Source: Uliginosibacterium paludis
GTDB lineage: Bacteria; Pseudomonadota; Gammaproteobacteria; Burkholderiales; Rhodocyclaceae
Direction of reading: 5' to 3'
Assembly (NCBI RefSeq): GCF_039631355.1
Contig: NZ_JBDIVF010000001.1
Coordinates: forward strand, 744,001 to 808,000
Length of the DNA stretch: 64,000 nt
Shown here one piece after another: positions 60,582 to 64,000 of the stretch. The notes beneath the pieces were generated by a model. That model saw nothing but the letters and a program-made list of their open reading frames with translations, was not told the origin of the DNA and ran no database searches. Every line of letters starts with the position of its first letter. The stretch's first letter is position 1. The position numbers and the translations under genes were made by a program.

Positions 60582-60606
60582 CCGGGCAAGCCTGATTCCT
60601 GCCCGG
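60582..60606 (-). promoter_or_regulatory. Inverted repeat in the xylF leader
   Basis: CCGGGCA and TGCCCGG form 7-bp arms with an 11-base loop, downstream of the predicted xylF promoter and 112 bp before the start codon. It may be a leader hairpin or a second operator. There is no T tract. Confidence 0.4.
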
Positions 60607-60621
60607 AGGTGTCCGCCGGAA

Positions 60622-60650
60622 AAGCTAGTGCGAAAACAAAACTTTCGCAA
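60622..60650 (-). promoter_or_regulatory. Candidate xylF promoter overlapped by an inverted repeat
   Basis: On the minus strand TTGCGA (60650-60645), a 17-bp spacer and TAGCTT (60627-60622). The repeat TGCGAAA-n7-TTTCGCA (60629-60649) covers the -35 box and spacer, where a repressor would block polymerase. A sugar-responsive regulator is expected, but none is encoded nearby. Confidence 0.5.
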
Positions 60651-60683
60651 TACGCAGTTTCCACTTGCTGCAAGGCAGCTGCC

Positions 60684-61592
60684 TCAATCAACCGGTCCAT
60701 CATGAAGGTGGCGACGCACGGAGAGGCCCGCGCCCACCCAGCCAAGCACGGCCGAGAAGAGCAGCAGCAGCACGGCCTGAAGCGGCGTGGGCCCCTGGAT
60801 CTCGACCACGATGTTGTAGCTGCGCGCCAGCGTTTCGACGCCCGGCGCAATGAGCCTGACGAGTCCTTCAACGAGCGCCCAGGCCACCAGCCCGCCAAGC
60901 AGCCCCTGCAGCAAACCGAAGTAGAGATAGGGACGACGCACGAAGCTGCGCGTGGCGCCCAGCAGCAGGCTCACCGAAATCTCGTGGCGCTGGGTCAGGA
61001 TCTGCAGGCGGATCGTGTTGAAGGTCACGATGACCAGCGCCGCCCCCAGCAGGAATGCCAGCAGCAGCATGGCCTGGCGCGCCAGGCTGACCGCCGCATG
61101 CAGCCGCGTGACCCAGGCCGAATCGAGCTGCACGACATCCACCTCGGGCAGGGCTGCCAGCTCGGTGCGAAGCTTCTCGAACACCTCGGGTTCATCGCCC
61201 TTGGGTTCGATGATGTAGGCATCCGGCAAGGGATTCTCGGTCAGGGCGCCGGCCACGTCGGCAAAGCCGCCCCGCTCGGCAAGCTGTCGCAGGGCTTCGT
61301 CCCGCGGCACGAAGCGCAGCGCGGCGATTCGCGGATCCGCCCGCAGGCGGGACTCGATGGCACGGATCTGCACCGGATCAGTGCCCCGCTTCAGGAAGGC
61401 GCTGATCTCCGGCTTGCCGGAGACCCCGCGGGCCAGGCTGCCGACGTTATCGACCAGCACGAGTCCCAGCACCGGCAGGCTCAGTGCGATGGCCACGACC
61501 AGCGCGGAAAGAAAGGTTGCCAGCGGCTTCGCGCCGAGTCGGGACAAGGCCTGGCGCAGGGCGATGCCATGCGGATGAAAGGACGGGCTCAT
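60684..61592 (-). CDS. ftsX: Cell division protein FtsX
   Basis: Membrane subunit of FtsEX, which activates septal peptidoglycan hydrolysis. It has 302 residues: a cytosolic N-terminus, a first helix (PLATFLSALVVAIALSLPVLGLVLV), a periplasmic domain of about 120 residues (KPEISAFLKRGTDPVQIRAIESRL, RFVPRDEALRQLAERGG) and three C-terminal helices with ILTQRHEISVSLLLGATRSFVRRPYLYFGLLQGLLGG. Its start overlaps the ftsE stop by 4 bp. The gene ends 213 bp before xylF. Confidence 0.94.
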   Translation of the reverse strand: MSPSFHPHGIALRQALSRLGAKPLATFLSALVVAIALSLPVLGLVLVDNVGSLARGVSGKPEISAFLKRGTDPVQIRAIESRLRADPRIAALRFVPRDEALRQLAERGGFADVAGALTENPLPDAYIIEPKGDEPEVFEKLRTELAALPEVDVVQLDSAWVTRLHAAVSLARQAMLLLAFLLGAALVIVTFNTIRLQILTQRHEISVSLLLGATRSFVRRPYLYFGLLQGLLGGLVAWALVEGLVRLIAPGVETLARSYNIVVEIQGPTPLQAVLLLLFSAVLGWVGAGLSVRRHLHDGPVD

Positions 61593-62242
61593 GCCAGCAG
61601 CCTCCCGCGTGAAAGTTCGACCCGGCGTGCGCCATAGGGCGAGAACAGCGTTTCGTCGTGCGTGGCCAGCAGGATGGTCACGCCGGCGGAATGGAAGGAG
61701 CGGAACAGCGCCGCGATTTCGCGCGCATAGGCCGGGTCGAGATGCGCGGTCGGCTCGTCGGCGATCAGCACCGAAGGCTTGTTGACGATGGCGCGTGCAA
61801 TCGCGGCCCGCTGCTGCTCACCACCGGAGAGCGTCAGCGGCATGGCTTTCTCGAACTCGGCCATGCCGACCTTCTCGAGCGCCACGCGCACGCGCTTGGC
61901 TGCGTCGCGCGGCGGATAGCCGGTCACGATCAGCGGCAGCATCACGTTGTCGAAAATCGTGCGGTCGTGCAGCAGGCGATGCTCCTGCATCACCAGCCCG
62001 AGACTGCGGCGCAGATAGGGCAGCTGGTTCGCGCGCAGCGCACCGACCTCCTGCCCGCTGACCCACACCTTGCCCGCACTCGGCTTCTCGAGCCCGGCAA
62101 TCAGCTTGATCAGCGTGCTCTTGCCCGCACCGGAATGGCCGGCCAGTACCAGCAACTCGCCATGCCGGATTTCCAGGCTCACATCCGACAGCGCCTCATG
62201 GCCACCGGGATAACGCTTGGTCACGCGTTCGAAACGGATCAT
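61589..62242 (-). CDS. ftsE: Cell division ATP-binding protein FtsE
   Basis: ATPase of FtsEX, 217 residues. MIRFERVTKRYPGGHEALSDVSLEI opens it. Walker A is GHSGAGKSTLIKL, the signature LSGGEQQRAAIARAI, Walker B VLIADEPTAHLD, and the switch histidine lies in LLATHDETL. The ATG at 62242 gives the normal family length. It forms a two-gene operon with ftsX and diverges from the AAA ATPase gene. Confidence 0.95.
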   Translation of the reverse strand: MIRFERVTKRYPGGHEALSDVSLEIRHGELLVLAGHSGAGKSTLIKLIAGLEKPSAGKVWVSGQEVGALRANQLPYLRRSLGLVMQEHRLLHDRTIFDNVMLPLIVTGYPPRDAAKRVRVALEKVGMAEFEKAMPLTLSGGEQQRAAIARAIVNKPSVLIADEPTAHLDPAYAREIAALFRSFHSAGVTILLATHDETLFSPYGARRVELSRGRLLA

Positions 62243-62387
62243 CTCAAAGCCAGTCCTGCGGGAAAGCGGAAATTCTAGCCGCAAACACCCGACCCGATGC
62301 CGCCACCAATCAAGCACGGGCGGGAAAACGGAAGCCGTCGGCCGCGGGATGAATACAATGGCATTTCCGCTCATCCCCCGCCTTGCC

Positions 62388-63935
62388 ATGACAGACCTCG
62401 ACCAGTTCGGCAGCGCCCTCGCCTCCCGTTTCCCGATCCTCTGCATCGAAACCCATGAAGAGCCTCGTGCCCGCACGCTGCTGCAGCGGCTCGCCGCGGA
62501 GCAGGATCTGGCGCTGCATGAATGGAGTGTGGCCGATGGCCTGGTGCATCAGAATTTTCGCTATGGCAGCGAGCGCCAGCCGGCCTGGCAAACTGTGGAC
62601 GGCTGGAAGCCGGAGTCCGGCGGGCGCAGCGGGCAGCGTCAGGAGATCCCGGATACCCACGAAATCCAGGCCGCGCTCCAGCATGTCGACAAGCATGGCG
62701 AAGCCGGGCTCTATCTGATGTTCGACCCTCACCCCTTCCTGGAGCAAGCGGCCGTGCAACGCCTGATGCGCGAGATCGCCTTCGGTCACGCCGAGCGCTC
62801 GCGCACCCTGGTACTGATCGGGCCGCGCATCACGCTGCCGCCCGAGATCGCCCGCCATGCGATCTTCCTGAGCCTGAGCCTGCCGGACGCCACGCGCATC
62901 CGCGCCATCTTCGCCGAGGAAATCGAGCTTTTCGCGCGCTCGCGGGAAGGCCGCAAGGTGCAGGGCGAGCAGGCCGCAGCCGATCTGCTGGTGCAGCATC
63001 TGGTCGGCCTCAACGAAGAGGATGTGCGACGCCTGTTGCGGCTCGCCATCCGCGATGACGCCGCCATTACCCGCGCTGACGTGGCCCGGGTGATCCAGGT
63101 CAAGCGCGAGATGTGTGCCGAATCCGCGCTCGAAATCGAATTCACCGCCGGCGACCTCGCCGCGGTGGGTGGCATGCCTCATCTCAAGCGCTGGCTCACG
63201 CTGCGCAAGGCGGCGTTCTCCGGGCAGGACAACGGCCTGCCATGGCCGCGTGGCGTGCTGCTGCTCGGCGTGCAGGGCGCGGGCAAGAGCCTCGCCGCCC
63301 GCACGATTGCAGGCGCCTGGAATGTGCCGCTCGCACGCCTTGATATGGCCAGTCTGTTCGACAAGTTCCAGGGCGAAACCGAGCGCAAGCTGCGCACCGC
63401 ACTCGCGGCGGCGGAGTCGCTCGCGCCCTGCGTGCTGTGGCTCGATGAAGTCGAGAAGGCGCTCGCGCAAGGCTCGGCGGACACCGACGGCGGCCTCGGC
63501 CGGCGGGTGCTGGGCACCGTGCTGACCTGGATGGCCGAGCACGATGCGCGGGTCTTCATCGCCGCCACCGCGAACGACGTGCGCGCGCTGCCGCCCGAAC
63601 TGATGCGCAAGGGGCGCTTCGACGAAATCTTCTTCGTCGATCTGCCGGATGCCGGCACGCGCAGCGACATCCTGCGCATCCACCTCGCACGTCGCAAGCA
63701 TGACCCCGCCCGCTTCGACCTCGATCAGCTCGCCCGTGCGAGCGAGGGCTTCACCGGCGCCGAAATCGAGCAGGCGATCGTGGCTGCGATGTACGAAGCC
63801 CATGCCGCGCGAAGCCCTCTGGACAGCGCTCAGCTCGCGGCCGAAATGGCCCGCACTCGGCCCCTGTCGATACTGATGGCGGAGTCGATGGCCGAGCTGC
63901 GCAGCTGGGCGCAGGCGCGCACCGTACTGGCGTAA
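62388..63935 (+). CDS. AAA-family ATPase (Ycf46-like)
   Basis: A 515-residue protein. The N-terminal 240 residues form a degenerate P-loop-like domain (FPILCIETHEEPRARTLLQRLA, LYLMFDPHPFL, LVLIGPRITLPPEI). The C-terminal AAA domain has Walker A GVQGAGKS (294-301), Walker B CVLWLDEVEKAL, the sensor region VFIAATANDVRALPPELMRKGRFDEIFFVDLP and arginine fingers in RKGRFDE. The layout matches Ycf46-type AAA proteins of cyanobacteria and proteobacteria, whose role is poorly known. In-frame ATGs at 62349 and 62358 are alternatives. Confidence 0.83.
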   Translation: MTDLDQFGSALASRFPILCIETHEEPRARTLLQRLAAEQDLALHEWSVADGLVHQNFRYGSERQPAWQTVDGWKPESGGRSGQRQEIPDTHEIQAALQHVDKHGEAGLYLMFDPHPFLEQAAVQRLMREIAFGHAERSRTLVLIGPRITLPPEIARHAIFLSLSLPDATRIRAIFAEEIELFARSREGRKVQGEQAAADLLVQHLVGLNEEDVRRLLRLAIRDDAAITRADVARVIQVKREMCAESALEIEFTAGDLAAVGGMPHLKRWLTLRKAAFSGQDNGLPWPRGVLLLGVQGAGKSLAARTIAGAWNVPLARLDMASLFDKFQGETERKLRTALAAAESLAPCVLWLDEVEKALAQGSADTDGGLGRRVLGTVLTWMAEHDARVFIAATANDVRALPPELMRKGRFDEIFFVDLPDAGTRSDILRIHLARRKHDPARFDLDQLARASEGFTGAEIEQAIVAAMYEAHAARSPLDSAQLAAEMARTRPLSILMAESMAELRSWAQARTVLA

Positions 63936-63936
63936 A

Positions 63937-63965
63937 AAGGGCGCCAGAAGGCGCCCTCGTTTGCA
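63937..63965 (+). terminator. Terminator after the AAA ATPase gene
   Basis: AGGGCGCC pairs with GGCGCCCT around AGAA, flanked by AAA and CGTTTGC, starting just after the TAA stop. Confidence 0.75.
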
Positions 63966-64000
63966 GCTTCAAAGCTGGAAGGAAAGTTGTCGCGAGCGGA

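Noticed and set aside
60582..60606. Hairpin considered as the ftsX terminator
   Set aside because: There is no T tract on the minus strand, and it lies downstream of a plausible xylF promoter, so a leader element is more likely.
58599..61637. A 1,012-codon open frame on the plus strand
   Set aside because: It runs antisense to xylG, xylF and ftsX, which have complete motifs, and its composition (His, Arg, Gln, Gly) is typical of a GC-rich shadow frame.

Overview
The window is GC-rich chromosomal DNA, densely packed with genes, from a Gram-negative betaproteobacterium. Rhodocyclales is my best guess. The evidence is the lipopolysaccharide and envelope genes (lptF/lptG, heptose adenylyltransferase, dolP), the conserved rsmI/yraN/diaA/dolP neighbourhood, the ilvI-ilvH-ilvC-pssA-leuA order, a TTR-type ECF sigma factor followed by DUF3619, DUF3106 and RDD genes, and a type 2 argC. 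I saw no rRNA, tRNA, CRISPR array, insertion sequence or prophage.

Layout. 1-6480: a hexuronate/mannonate block, with a fructuronate reductase (cut by the window edge) diverging from a mannonate dehydratase, then a three-gene TRAP transporter and a GntR regulator. An 18-bp perfect palindrome lies between the divergent genes. 6484-12152: a leftward operon for a spermidine/putrescine-type ABC transporter, a GntR regulator and an Asp/Glu/hydantoin racemase. 12377-17389: rsmI, yraN, diaA and dolP with three inserted genes (a secreted HIRAN-domain protein, a KduD-like dehydrogenase and argC). 17468-19040: a two-component pair whose kinase has a degenerate N-box.

19134-27098 is the most interesting part. 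A leftward, mostly translationally coupled operon encodes a flavin oxidoreductase, DUF1365, a cyclopropane-fatty-acid synthase homologue, a chalcone-isomerase-like protein, an MFS transporter, DUF3833, a short-chain dehydrogenase and an NTF2-like protein. It diverges from a MerR regulator carrying the cobalamin-photoreceptor motif W-x9-E-H plus E-x-H-x-x-G. I infer light- or singlet-oxygen-linked remodelling of membrane fatty acids, repressed in the dark through an inverted repeat just downstream of a good sigma-70 promoter.

27148-39293: heptose adenylyltransferase, a pectinesterase-family lipoprotein, cysK, a C-S lyase, an HTH-receiver regulator, dnaB, a possible PilZ-like protein, a YihY-family membrane protein, DUF2069, leuA and pssA. 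39397-44826: ilvC, ilvH, ilvI, and the divergent sigma-DUF3619-DUF3106-RDD unit, whose sigma gene appears to start with CTG. 44839-53503: lptG, lptF, pepA, holC, a coiled-coil protein, an SGNH hydrolase lipoprotein and valS. 53511-60470: a leftward series of xylF, xylG, xylH, a DUF917 protein and a PAS-GGDEF-EAL protein. 60684-63965: ftsX, ftsE and a large AAA ATPase.

The mannonate/fructuronate enzymes, TRAP transporter, KduD-like enzyme, pectinesterase-family lipoprotein and xylose transporter suggest a life on plant cell-wall sugars. Functions are assigned by reading the translated sequences against remembered family features. No database search was run.
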